A stretch of DNA of 7,569 nucleotides from an uncultured Verrucomicrobiota bacterium (GCA_946482165.1 CAMLQS010000250.1:1-7569), one strand, 5' to 3'. Shown: positions 1-6,249, numbered from the stretch's first letter. The notes: generated by a model not told the origin, from the letters alone. Made by a program: numbers and translations.

Positions 1-1
1 C

Positions 2-568
2 AACAACCTCGCCAAAATCACGCCGTCAACGCTCCGTCTCTGGGCCGACGTCCTCGCGGCCGTGCCCGATTCGCGGCTGCTCCTCGTGCGCGAGGAGCTC
101 TCCGAAAACGCCGTCGCCGCCGAATGGCGCGGGAAATTGGACGCCGCCGGGCTGCCCTCCGCGCGGGTCGAGTTTCTCGTCGGCGGCGTCGATTTCCTCG
201 CGCTCGAACATTTCCGCCGAGTCGACATCATGCTCGATACCGCCCCCTACAACGGGATCACCACCACCTGCGACGCCCTCTGGATGGGAGTGCCCGTCGT
301 GACCCTCCGCGGAGACTGGTGGGGCGCCCGCGCCTCCGCCGCGCTGCTCTCGCATCTGGGCCATCCCGAATGGATCGCCGCCACGCCCGCGGGCTACGTC
401 GAGATCGCGACGCGCCTTGCAAGCGACCGAGCGACGCTGACGGAGCTGCGCGCCGCGCTTCGACCGTGTTTGCTCGCCTCGCCGCTCGCCGATGCCACGG
501 CAACCGTGCGCGCGATCGAGAACCGTATCACAGAGTGGATACGCGAGGAGTCCGTCCCCCGCGCCTAA
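2..568 (+). CDS. SPINDLY/OGT-like (GT41) glycosyltransferase, C-terminal part
   Basis: The reading frame is open from the left edge, so the start and N-terminal part lie outside the window; 188 residues remain. Family members transfer a sugar from a UDP- or GDP-sugar to Ser/Thr of cytosolic proteins, and usually carry N-terminal TPR repeats (not visible here). The visible part matches the second Rossmann-like lobe. An opening NNLAKITP stretch is followed by LWADVLAAVPDSRLLL. The nucleotide-binding signature LDTAPYNGITTTCDALWMG (about visible residues 78-96) continues into VPVVTLRGDWWGAR and the C-terminal helix with SPLAD. The usual F/P-PYNG-TT-DALWMGVPVVT block is intact, so the visible part shows no decay. 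No T-rich terminator follows on this strand. The neighbour (646-1383) is convergent and gives no operon context. The family call is firm; donor and target are unknown. Confidence 0.9.
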   Translation, partial: NNLAKITPSTLRLWADVLAAVPDSRLLLVREELSENAVAAEWRGKLDAAGLPSARVEFLVGGVDFLALEHFRRVDIMLDTAPYNGITTTCDALWMGVPVVTLRGDWWGARASAALLSHLGHPEWIAATPAGYVEIATRLASDRATLTELRAALRPCLLASPLADATATVRAIENRITEWIREESVPRA

Positions 569-587
569 GTCGTCCGCCGCATGGATG

Positions 588-614
588 AAAAAGCCGCGCC
601 CGAATCGGCGCGGC
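588..614 (-). terminator. Intrinsic terminator of the PEP-CTERM gene
   Basis: A perfect 8-bp GC stem (GCCGCGCC at 593-600 with GGCGCGGC at 607-614) closes a 6-nt loop. Read on the minus strand, it is followed directly by TTTTTC (588-592 is AAAAA on the plus strand). It lies about 30 nt past the stop codon of the 646-1383 gene, the expected place for a Rho-independent terminator. On the plus strand no T tract follows, so it should act mainly on minus-strand transcripts. Confidence 0.8.
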
Positions 615-645
615 CTCGAAAATCGGCGTCTCGGCGCGGAGCGGA

Positions 646-1383
646 TCAGCCACGCTCGCCGCGACGCGAGCGGCGGCACCCGATCACGCCAACCGCCACG
701 AAGCCGAACAACAGCGAGGCGCCGGCGGGTTCCGGAATCGGAGCGCCACCCGGGATCGTGATGCTCTCGCCCGGGGTGGTGTTCACGTAACTCGCCGAAA
801 AGGTGATGATCGGGTCGTCATACATGTTTCCCCAAAATTCCGTCTGATTCGGAACCAAGCGGAACTGCACGTAGCCGTAGTGCATGTCGCCGCCGTTCTT
901 GTAGCTGAAGCCGAAGTATTGATCCAAGTTCGCGTCCACCGTGAACCCGTTGAATCCGGAGTTCGGCGCGTAGTAATACATGTTGTCGTTCACCGTCAGG
1001 AAACTGGTCTCCGCTCCGATGACGTTCCCGGCGCTGAATACCGTCGGCGCTCCCCACGCGGAATATTCGTCGCTCGCCCCCAAATCGACCGTGGCGGCCC
1101 AACGGGCGCTGCCGGTGACTTGGCTAAGCGATCCGCCGTCCGCACCGCAGAAATACATGGTCAGCGGATAGGCCGAATCCGCGTAAGCCCCTTCCTGCGC
1201 CACCGCGCCGGTCCAAGGATTGAGATTGAAATACGTGGTGCCAAAGTAGCTGGCCGACACATTGAGGTCATGTTTGACGATCTCGGCGGAGGCGGTGGCC
1301 GCCGAGAGGACAAAAGGAGCCGCCAGCAAAGCCGCGGCCCGGATTTTTTGACTGAATGAGCAGTCGAGCGAGGAATGTTCCAT
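646..1383 (-). CDS. PEP-CTERM sorting-domain protein, secreted
   Basis: A 245-residue exported protein. Residues 1-33 form a signal peptide: a polar start, basic KIR, a hydrophobic run AAALLAAPFVLSAAT and a probable cut after ASA. The C-terminus carries the exosortase sorting signal: PEP at 217-219, a hydrophobic helix (about 221-235) and a basic tail CRRSRRGERG. By family knowledge, exosortase cleaves near PEP during export in EPS-producing Gram-negative bacteria. The middle is Tyr/Gly/Asn-rich. MHYGYVQFRL (about 167-176) and the TTPGESI stretch before the sorting signal resemble a recurrent segment of PEP-CTERM proteins in Verrucomicrobiota; no catalytic motif is seen. The ATG at 1383 is the only Met before residue 76 and directly precedes the signal peptide, but has no clear Shine-Dalgarno. 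A terminator follows at 588-614. The ligand or surface role is unknown. Confidence 0.9.
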   Translation of the reverse strand: MEHSSLDCSFSQKIRAAALLAAPFVLSAATASAEIVKHDLNVSASYFGTTYFNLNPWTGAVAQEGAYADSAYPLTMYFCGADGGSLSQVTGSARWAATVDLGASDEYSAWGAPTVFSAGNVIGAETSFLTVNDNMYYYAPNSGFNGFTVDANLDQYFGFSYKNGGDMHYGYVQFRLVPNQTEFWGNMYDDPIITFSASYVNTTPGESITIPGGAPIPEPAGASLLFGFVAVGVIGCRRSRRGERG

Positions 1384-1907
1384 GGAAATAATTGGCGTCG
1401 GCCAACAGCGAAAACCGGCCGCCCTGCTTCAATTGAAAGTTCCCCGCGGCACCTTCTCCCCTCCCCGGCGCGAACAACCGGAATACGACCCAAGGCATCG
1501 GTATCCAGATAGTTATTACACACCCATGCGCCCGGCCACCGGAAATCCACTTAGGGGAATCGCCGTTCCGATCCTGGGGAAAACGCGCGGGCCGCCCTGG
1601 GGTTCGCTCGCATTGTTTTTACACCGGAAAATCGTGGCTGCCTGCGGGCCCGCCTCGCGCATCTCCCGGCTCTCAAAAAAAGAACATCGCAGCTCTCCTC
1701 AGCCCGGAGAGTTGGGCGAACACGAGGCGACTGCGTGGCAATGCACCTTGCCTCGCGCGCCCTCCCTCGATTTCCAGCGCGCGCGACGCAGGGACTAAAA
1801 AACGTGCACGCCCGCGCTCGGCCCCGGGAAGCTTACGCACTTACAGGCATACGAACATCCATGCGGAACCCCCGGAACTTTACCGCGTCCGACTCGGCAT
1901 ACCCACC
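1384..1907. other. 524-nt intergenic region, no convincing gene
   Basis: This region lies between the divergent PEP-CTERM gene and the small membrane gene at 1908. It is less GC-biased at codon positions than the surrounding genes, and the one plus-strand open frame (1382-1798) lacks coding-like composition. It should hold the promoters of both flanking genes, but no clear -35/-10 pair could be assigned. Visible structure: a 10-bp palindrome TTCAATTGAA (1428-1437); a hairpin at 1690-1714 (9-bp stem with one G-T pair, 7-nt loop); and CTGCGT near 1730 complementary to ACGCAG near 1786. A T-rich run, seen on the minus strand around 1674-1682, lies about 7 nt beyond the 1690-1714 hairpin, too far for a standard terminator. 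Confidence 0.5.
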
Positions 1908-2126
1908 ATGAGCCGTTCCGCCCCATCCCGCCCCGCCTTCCCCTTTCTCGGCGCCGCCCTGCTGCTCGCCGTCACCGCCGCGATCTGCGCCGTTTCCTTC
2001 GCCGCCTATCTTCCGGCCGCGTTCCTCGGCGCCCTCGGCGTGATCAGCGCCCACCTCGGCATGCCGGCGCCCGAGTTGGTCCGCGTCCACGCCCGCGCCT
2101 CCCGTGGCTCGCGCCACGACTGCTAA
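1908..2126 (+). CDS. Small two-helix membrane protein, paralogue of the gene at 7361
   Basis: A 72-residue protein with no recognised family. A short basic N-terminus (SRSAPSRPA) leads into about 43 mostly hydrophobic residues (11-53), best read as two short transmembrane helices joined at YLPA (34-37). A hydrophilic, Arg/His-rich tail (VRVHARASRGSRHDC) follows. The core AAICA-x4-AYLPA matches the core of the protein starting at 7361 with the same spacing, and the helix-tail layout is the same, so the two are probably paralogues. Third codon positions are strongly G/C, as in the neighbouring real genes. An intrinsic terminator starts 30 nt past the stop, suggesting a one-gene transcript. The ATG has no clear Shine-Dalgarno. 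Function is unknown. A predicted orientation (tail in the cytoplasm, positive-inside rule) is inference. Confidence 0.72.
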   Translation: MSRSAPSRPAFPFLGAALLLAVTAAICAVSFAAYLPAAFLGALGVISAHLGMPAPELVRVHARASRGSRHDC

Positions 2127-2155
2127 ATCGCCGTTCCGTGTCGTGACTTTCCCCG

Positions 2156-2190
2156 GCCGCGCCCGCCTTCCTGGCGGACGCGGCTTTTTT
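2156..2190 (+). terminator. Intrinsic terminator after the small membrane gene
   Basis: A 12-bp stem with one C/A mismatch (left arm 2156-2167, right arm 2173-2184) closes a 5-nt TTCCT loop and is followed by six T (2185-2190). This is a strong Rho-independent terminator for plus-strand transcripts. It ends the 1908-2126 transcript and separates it from engB, which starts 60 nt later. Its placement supports 1908-2126 as a real gene. Confidence 0.88.
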
Positions 2191-2249
2191 GCGTCCACCG
2201 GCGTTTCGACGCTTTACCTTGGCCTCGCGGTCGGTCTTCCGCCTTCTGC

Positions 2250-2864
2250 ATGGTCATGAAGATCCTTTCCTCCGACTTCGAGACCAGCGCCGCGAATATT
2301 CGCGGCTGCCCGAACTGGAACCTCCCCGAGTTCGCTTTCATCGGCCGCTCCAACGTCGGCAAGTCCTCGTTGATCAACTTCCTCACCGGCCGGAAAGACC
2401 TCGCCATGGCCTCCGGCGTGCCCGGAAAAACCAAGCTCCTGAATTTTTTCCGGATAAACAAAAACTGGTCCTTCGTGGACCTGCCCGGCTACGGCTACGC
2501 CAAGGTCGCCACGCAGGACAAACACGAGTTCAACACCGCCGTCGCCGAATACATCGAGAAACGCCCGAACCTTGCGACGATCTTCGTCCTCGTCGATTCG
2601 CGCCTCGAACCGCAGCGCATCGACCTCGACTTCATCCGCTGGCTCGCCGGCTGCGACGTCGACTTCGCCCTCGTCTTCACCAAGACTGACAAGCAGTCGG
2701 CCGCGAAGACCCGCGCGGCGATCGATACCTTTCTCGCCGCCGCCGTGGAGTTTCTGCCCGAGCCCGCCCCCGCCGTCTTCGCCTGCTCCGCCCTGAAAAA
2801 AGAGGGCCGCGAGGAACTCCTCGCCCACCTCGCCGCGCGCCTCGCCGAGGTCGGCCGCCGTTGA
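2250..2864 (+). CDS. engB: Ribosome biogenesis GTP-binding protein EngB/YsxC/YihA
   Basis: A 204-residue TRAFAC GTPase of normal family length. Its known role is late assembly of the large ribosomal subunit in the cytoplasm, and it is usually essential. Visible motifs: G1 P-loop GRSNVGKSS (32-40); the switch I stretch GVPGKTKLLNFF, with Thr at 61; G3 DLPGYGYAKV (from 77), the EngB form of DxxG; G4 TKTDK (144-148); and G5 CSALKKEG (from 179). The stretch before G1, NLPEFAFIGRSN, is typical of the family. The start could be ATG 2250 or ATG 2256 (MKILSSDFETSA), and the second fits common EngB N-termini equally well; neither has a Shine-Dalgarno. It is transcribed separately from the gene before it (terminator at 2156-2190) and converges with the minus-strand pair across 22 nt. 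Confidence 0.96.
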   Translation: MVMKILSSDFETSAANIRGCPNWNLPEFAFIGRSNVGKSSLINFLTGRKDLAMASGVPGKTKLLNFFRINKNWSFVDLPGYGYAKVATQDKHEFNTAVAEYIEKRPNLATIFVLVDSRLEPQRIDLDFIRWLAGCDVDFALVFTKTDKQSAAKTRAAIDTFLAAAVEFLPEPAPAVFACSALKKEGREELLAHLAARLAEVGRR

Positions 2865-2886
2865 CGGGCGCCCGCTTCGGCCGGGC
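2865..2886. terminator. Possible GC hairpin between convergent genes
   Basis: The 22-nt gap between the stop codons of engB and the minus-strand gene is almost all inverted repeat. CGGGCGCCCG (2865-2874) is a perfect 10-bp palindrome. Alternatively, GCCCG (2870-2874) pairs with CGGGC (2882-2886) around a C(TTCG)G tetraloop with one bulged base. There is no T tract on either strand, so intrinsic termination is not shown. It may block convergent transcripts or only stabilise 3' ends. Confidence 0.3.
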
Positions 2887-3477
2887 TCAGAACCACACTT
2901 TCACCACCGCGCCGCGGTTCGGGAACTCCGCGAGACGCGCCAGCTGGCGCGTGGGCGGATCGTAGACGAGCATGCCTTCGTCGGTCGCGAATATCACGTA
3001 GGCCTCGTCCTTTCCGTCGCCCGGCAGGTCGCCCCAGGCCTTCTCCCGCCGGCAGGCGAGCACCCCGATCGGCATCGCCAGCCCGATGCCGTCCTCGCGC
3101 AACGAGGCGAGCGAGGCCGCCATGTTGAGCATCCGCGCGAACACCGCCCCGTTGTAATGCCGCGCGCGCGCGCCGAGCAGATCGTATTCGAGCGCCGCGC
3201 ACGCCGCCTCCAGCCAGGCCGCGAGCCCGCCCAACGAATCGCCGCGAAACAAGGCGTAGTCGCCGTCGACCGCGTCGAAACGGTCCAGGCCGCGCACTCC
3301 GCCCTTTTGCAAATCACGCATCAGGCGCAGCGAGGTCACCTGCTTCGGCGCGCCGCCGTCCCGCAGCAGCGGCGGAAGCGGAAACGCGGGCAACAGCACC
3401 TCCTTCGACGCCGCCGGAGAGAGGGGGACGGCGAACAGAAGCGGCAAGACGGCGCGCAGCAGGACCCGGCGAAGCAT
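2887..3477 (-). CDS. Exported protein, degenerate paralogue of the upstream papain-like protein
   Basis: A 196-residue protein with an N-terminal signal peptide (MLRRVLLRAV, then a hydrophobic stretch; cut probably near PAAS, 21-24). No family is recognised by itself. Its last 40 residues align with those of the gene just upstream (3481-4215): AYVIFATDEGMLVYDPP matches AVVIAATGEGLFVIEPQ, and EFPNRGAVVKVWF matches KFPNRDTIEAVYF. In this alignment the candidate catalytic His of the partner is Glu158 here, and the segment facing the partner's Cys160 (around 107-113) has no Cys. Asp173 sits where the partner has Glu221. It therefore looks like a non-catalytic copy, perhaps a binding partner or regulator. 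It starts 3 nt after the upstream stop codon, in the same frame, which suggests coupled translation. The signal peptide supports the ATG at 3477. Confidence 0.82.
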   Translation of the reverse strand: MLRRVLLRAVLPLLFAVPLSPAASKEVLLPAFPLPPLLRDGGAPKQVTSLRLMRDLQKGGVRGLDRFDAVDGDYALFRGDSLGGLAAWLEAACAALEYDLLGARARHYNGAVFARMLNMAASLASLREDGIGLAMPIGVLACRREKAWGDLPGDGKDEAYVIFATDEGMLVYDPPTRQLARLAEFPNRGAVVKVWF

Positions 3478-3480
3478 CGC

Positions 3481-4215
3481 TCAAAAATACACCGCTTCGA
3501 TCGTGTCGCGATTCGGGAATTTCTCGATCGGCACCATCGTGCCGTCCTGCGGCTCGATCACGAAAAGCCCTTCGCCGGTGGCCGCGATCACCACCGCGTG
3601 CGCGCCCCCCTCGATGCCCGCGAAGGGCCGCCGATAATAGACCGTCGCCCAGCCGACGCCGAGCGTGCCGCGACTTTCGCCGGAGCGGAGCGCCAGAAGA
3701 TCCGCGAAGGTGACGAAGCAGTTGGCGTAGTTGTCGCAATCCCACTGCTCCCCTTCGAAGCGCAGCTTCAAAGGTCGTTCCAGCTTCGAGAACCAGCCTT
3801 TGAATTCGCGCAACCACTGCACCCGGGGACGCAGAAACTCCGTCCGCACGTGGTTGATCTGCGGCGGCGTGTCGGTCGCCCGCGCAAACGCCGCGCGGAT
3901 CTCCTCCGCCGTCCACACCCCCGCGGCGTCCTCCTTTTCCCAGGCCGGAGGCGGAGGCAGACGCACGAAGGCGCCCTTCGCCAGACTCGCCACGTCGGGC
4001 GTCAGCCGGCCGCTGCGCTCCGACTCCGCCGTGGCGGGCCGCGCCGCGGCCAGCAGACAGCCAAGCGCCGCCGCCGCCACCCAACACCGCGCGCCCCGAC
4101 GCAAAAAACCGAGGGGCGGACGGGGGAGTTGCGGAGAAATCGGCTTCACCGCCCATGACCATGACGCGTCCGCGTCCGGGCGCGAGCCTCGCCGCGCCAC
4201 GTTTTCCGAAGGCAT
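3481..4215 (-). CDS. Exported protein with a candidate Cys-His-Glu papain-like domain
   Basis: A 244-residue open frame. A signal peptide is visible only at about 38-63 (LRRGARCW, hydrophobic Ala/Leu run, RPATA), so the annotated ATG gives an unusually long N-terminus. A TTG at codon 38 (MRRGAR...) or a GTG at codon 23 are plausible real starts; none has a clear Shine-Dalgarno. The C-terminal domain (about 145-244) has a Cys in WDCDNYANCF (Cys160), a His in GGAHAVVI (His206) and an acidic residue in IEPQDG (Glu221). This order and spacing resemble the papain-like domain of MOA-type agglutinins and related bacterial 'lectin MOA-related' proteins (comparison from memory, fold not confirmed). 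A protease or transpeptidase-like role in the envelope is inferred. It is followed at 3 nt by its degenerate paralogue, and 81 nt separate it from the divergent sensor gene. Confidence 0.78.
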   Translation of the reverse strand: MPSENVARRGSRPDADASWSWAVKPISPQLPRPPLGFLRRGARCWVAAAALGCLLAAARPATAESERSGRLTPDVASLAKGAFVRLPPPPAWEKEDAAGVWTAEEIRAAFARATDTPPQINHVRTEFLRPRVQWLREFKGWFSKLERPLKLRFEGEQWDCDNYANCFVTFADLLALRSGESRGTLGVGWATVYYRRPFAGIEGGAHAVVIAATGEGLFVIEPQDGTMVPIEKFPNRDTIEAVYF

Positions 4216-4296
4216 GGACGCGGCGAAAACCGATTACGTGGTCTAACCACTCGACCTCGCCGCCCGCCGCCGCCAGCATGCGCATCCGTTCCCTTC
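4216..4296. promoter_or_regulatory. Divergent spacer between exported pair and sensor operon
   Basis: These 81 nt separate the start of the minus-strand exported pair (ATG 4215) from the sensor start (ATG 4297), so they should hold at least the sensor promoter. A small inverted repeat GTGGT-CTA-ACCAC lies near 4239-4251. ATGCGCATC occurs twice (4278-4286 and 4297-4305); the first ATG is out of frame with the sensor. No clear -35/-10 boxes could be assigned. If the exported protein really starts at its internal TTG or GTG, the spacer is longer by 66-111 nt. Confidence 0.4.
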
Positions 4297-5856
4297 ATGC
4301 GCATCGCGTTCCACCGCAGTCTGTCCGTCCGGCTGGGCGGTCTCATCTGCCTCCTGAGCGGCGCCGCGCTTTTCCTCGTCGCCGAGCTCAACCGCCGCGC
4401 CGTGGAGCGCATCCTCGGCGAACAGGCCGAGCTCCAGGCGATGCTGGCGACCAACGCCGTCGCCGACGGGCTCGACGCCGTGATCGGCTCCGTCGAGCGC
4501 GTCGCCCGGCTCGTCGCCCGCGATCTCGAGACGCGCCCCGTCGACGCCGCCGGAGCCGGACGCATCGCGCGCGACATCCTGCTCGACCAGCCCCAGCTCC
4601 ACGGCTTCGGCATCGCGCTCGCGCCGCCCGAGCCCGGCGCGCCTCGCGTCGGGGTGGCCGTGCGGCGCGCCGACACCGCGGCGCGTTTTGTCGCCGCCGA
4701 TCTCACCGCGCCCGGAAACGAGTTTTGGGAACGCGACTGGTATCAGGAAGTCCGCGACCGCGCCGCGCCCTCCTGGGGCGAGCCCTATTTCGACCGCGAC
4801 GCCGACCCCCGCCAGGTCGTGCGCCTCGCCGTGCCGGTCTGGCGGCGCGGCGACGATTCGCGCGAATTCGCCGGCGCCGTCGAGGCCGTCGTCGATCTCG
4901 GCTGGCTGCGCCGCCTCGCCAACGCCAACGAGTTTTCCGACACGGGCTTCACGCTCGTCTTCACGCGCTCCGGCCGCCTCGTCGTCCATCCGAAGGAGAA
5001 CTTCGTCATCACCGAGACGATCGACACGCTCGCGGAGAAGACGAACGCCCCCGCGCTCGCCGAGATGCGCCAGCAGGTGCTCGCCCGCAAGCAGGGATCG
5101 GTCCGCTTCGCGGAGGCGATCACCGGCCGGCGCGTCCATGCGAACTACAAGCCCGCCCGCGGCGCGGGCTGGGGGGTCGTCGTCGGCTACGACGAGGCCG
5201 AGTTTCTCCGCCCGCAACGCGAGTTCCGCCGCGTCGCCGCGTTCTATCTCGCCGCCGGTCTCGCGCTCCTGGGCGGCATCGTGGTCTTCGTGACACGCGG
5301 CGCGCTCCGCCCTCTCGGCGCCCTCGCCCGCGCCTCCGACGAGATCGCGCGCAGGAACCTCGACTGCGAGCTGCCCGAGCCGCGCCGGCAGGACGAGATC
5401 GGCAGCCTCGCCTCCGCTTTTCGCTCGATGCGCGACGCGCTCAAGGCGCAGCACCTCGAGCGCCGCTGGGCCGCACAGGCGCTCGAGCATCAGCTCAAAT
5501 ACAACCAGCTCGTCATCGACTCGATCGGCGAGCTCGTGTTCGTCCTCACCACCTCGCTCAACATCACGCGCATAAACCCCGCCGTCACGCGCGTCGCCGG
5601 CTACGCGGCCCCCGAGCTCATCCGCGCGCCCTTCGCCCGCGTGGTCTCCCTTTCCGACGCCGACCCGGGCCCCGGTTTCGCCGAGGCCGTGAAGAACGGC
5701 GCCGCCCTGCATGATCGCGACGTCGAGATCCGCCTGAAGAGCGGCGGCTCGGTCCGCGCCCGGCTTTCGCTCGTGCCGCTCGTCGACGAAAATCGCGTCG
5801 TCGGCGCGGTGGCCACCTTGCGCGTCGACGAAACCGCGCCCACCTTGTCCGACTGA
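4297..5856 (+). CDS. Membrane sensor: dCache-HAMP-PAS without output domain
   Basis: A 519-residue inner-membrane sensor. Order of parts: TM helix 1 (about 12-29); periplasmic double-Cache domain (about 35-305); TM helix 2 (about 313-333); HAMP linker (about 334-385, with the DEIGSLASAF hallmark at 366-375); short coiled stretch; PAS domain (about 400-508, with INPAVTRVAGY). It then stops. No histidine-kinase DHp/ATPase, GGDEF, EAL, PP2C/SpoIIE or MCP domain is present, although proteins of this architecture normally end in one. The Cache pocket shows RDWY (146-149), PYFD (163-166) and Asp200, close to the amino-acid-binding dCache signature. The next gene, a receiver-only regulator, begins 18 nt later in the same frame, with only this TGA between them. 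Signals probably pass to a separate kinase by contact. The start precedes TM1 directly and lacks a clear Shine-Dalgarno. Confidence 0.9.
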   Translation: MRIAFHRSLSVRLGGLICLLSGAALFLVAELNRRAVERILGEQAELQAMLATNAVADGLDAVIGSVERVARLVARDLETRPVDAAGAGRIARDILLDQPQLHGFGIALAPPEPGAPRVGVAVRRADTAARFVAADLTAPGNEFWERDWYQEVRDRAAPSWGEPYFDRDADPRQVVRLAVPVWRRGDDSREFAGAVEAVVDLGWLRRLANANEFSDTGFTLVFTRSGRLVVHPKENFVITETIDTLAEKTNAPALAEMRQQVLARKQGSVRFAEAITGRRVHANYKPARGAGWGVVVGYDEAEFLRPQREFRRVAAFYLAAGLALLGGIVVFVTRGALRPLGALARASDEIARRNLDCELPEPRRQDEIGSLASAFRSMRDALKAQHLERRWAAQALEHQLKYNQLVIDSIGELVFVLTTSLNITRINPAVTRVAGYAAPELIRAPFARVVSLSDADPGPGFAEAVKNGAALHDRDVEIRLKSGGSVRARLSLVPLVDENRVVGAVATLRVDETAPTLSD

Positions 5857-5874
5857 GCCGTTCTTCCTGCGCCG

Positions 5875-6249
5875 ATGCCAACGACCAAGAAACACATACT
5901 CCTCGTCGACGACGAAACCGCGGTCCGCGAGCTTCTCGTGGAAGTATTCTCGGGCGCGGGCTATCGGGTGAGCGAAGCGCCCTCCCCCGCCCTCGCGCTT
6001 CAAAAGATCCACGCGGAACCGCCCGATCTCGTCATCACGGACCTGCAAATGGACGAGATCGACGGCTTCGAATTCATCGACGCCTTGCACGCCGCCGCGC
6101 CCAAGCTCCCCGTCATCCTGCTCACCGGCGTGATGTTCGACGCCGCGTCCATCGAGAAAACCCTTTCCGGAAGAATCGCCTGCTACCTGGAAAAGACGAG
6201 TTCGCTCCAGGATATCCTCGCCAAGGTCCGCCACCATATCGGCGGCTAG
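5875..6249 (+). CDS. Single-domain response regulator (receiver only)
   Basis: A 124-residue CheY-like receiver of standard length with no output domain. All core residues are present: acidic pair Asp12-Asp13 (LLVDDE), phospho-acceptor Asp56 (LVITDLQMD), Thr84 (ILLTG), switch Tyr104 and Lys107 (CYLEKTSS). The usual Lys-Pro is Lys-Thr here. It should accept phosphate from a histidine kinase encoded elsewhere and act by protein contact rather than DNA binding. It lies 18 nt after the sensor stop, in the same frame, with no Shine-Dalgarno of its own, so it is probably translated by coupling from the sensor gene. A GC-rich inverted repeat follows the stop. Partner kinase and target are not in the window. 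Confidence 0.94.
   Translation: MPTTKKHILLVDDETAVRELLVEVFSGAGYRVSEAPSPALALQKIHAEPPDLVITDLQMDEIDGFEFIDALHAAAPKLPVILLTGVMFDAASIEKTLSGRIACYLEKTSSLQDILAKVRHHIGG

Noticed and set aside
1384..1550. Possible riboswitch or clear sigma-70 promoter upstream of the PEP-CTERM gene on the minus strand.
   Set aside because: I could not find a conserved riboswitch core, and the best -35/-10 combinations (for example TTGAAG with a poor -10) match weakly.
1382..1798. A 138-codon plus-strand ORF in the large intergenic region.
   Set aside because: Third-position G/C content is clearly lower than in the real genes, there is no motif and no Shine-Dalgarno, and the start overlaps the PEP-CTERM start codon.
1833..2198. 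A 121-codon minus-strand frame over the first small membrane gene.
   Set aside because: Gly/Glu/Ala-rich shadow. The plus-strand gene has a paralogue in the window and a terminator placed for it.
3157..4158. A 333-codon plus-strand open frame opposite the exported pair.
   Set aside because: Arg/His/Gln-rich, no domain, and the minus-strand products have signal peptides and a shared domain.
4155..5714. A 519-codon plus-strand frame overlapping the sensor, starting further upstream.
   Set aside because: Extremely Arg/Ala/Pro-rich with no recognisable domain; the sensor frame shows TM, HAMP and PAS features.
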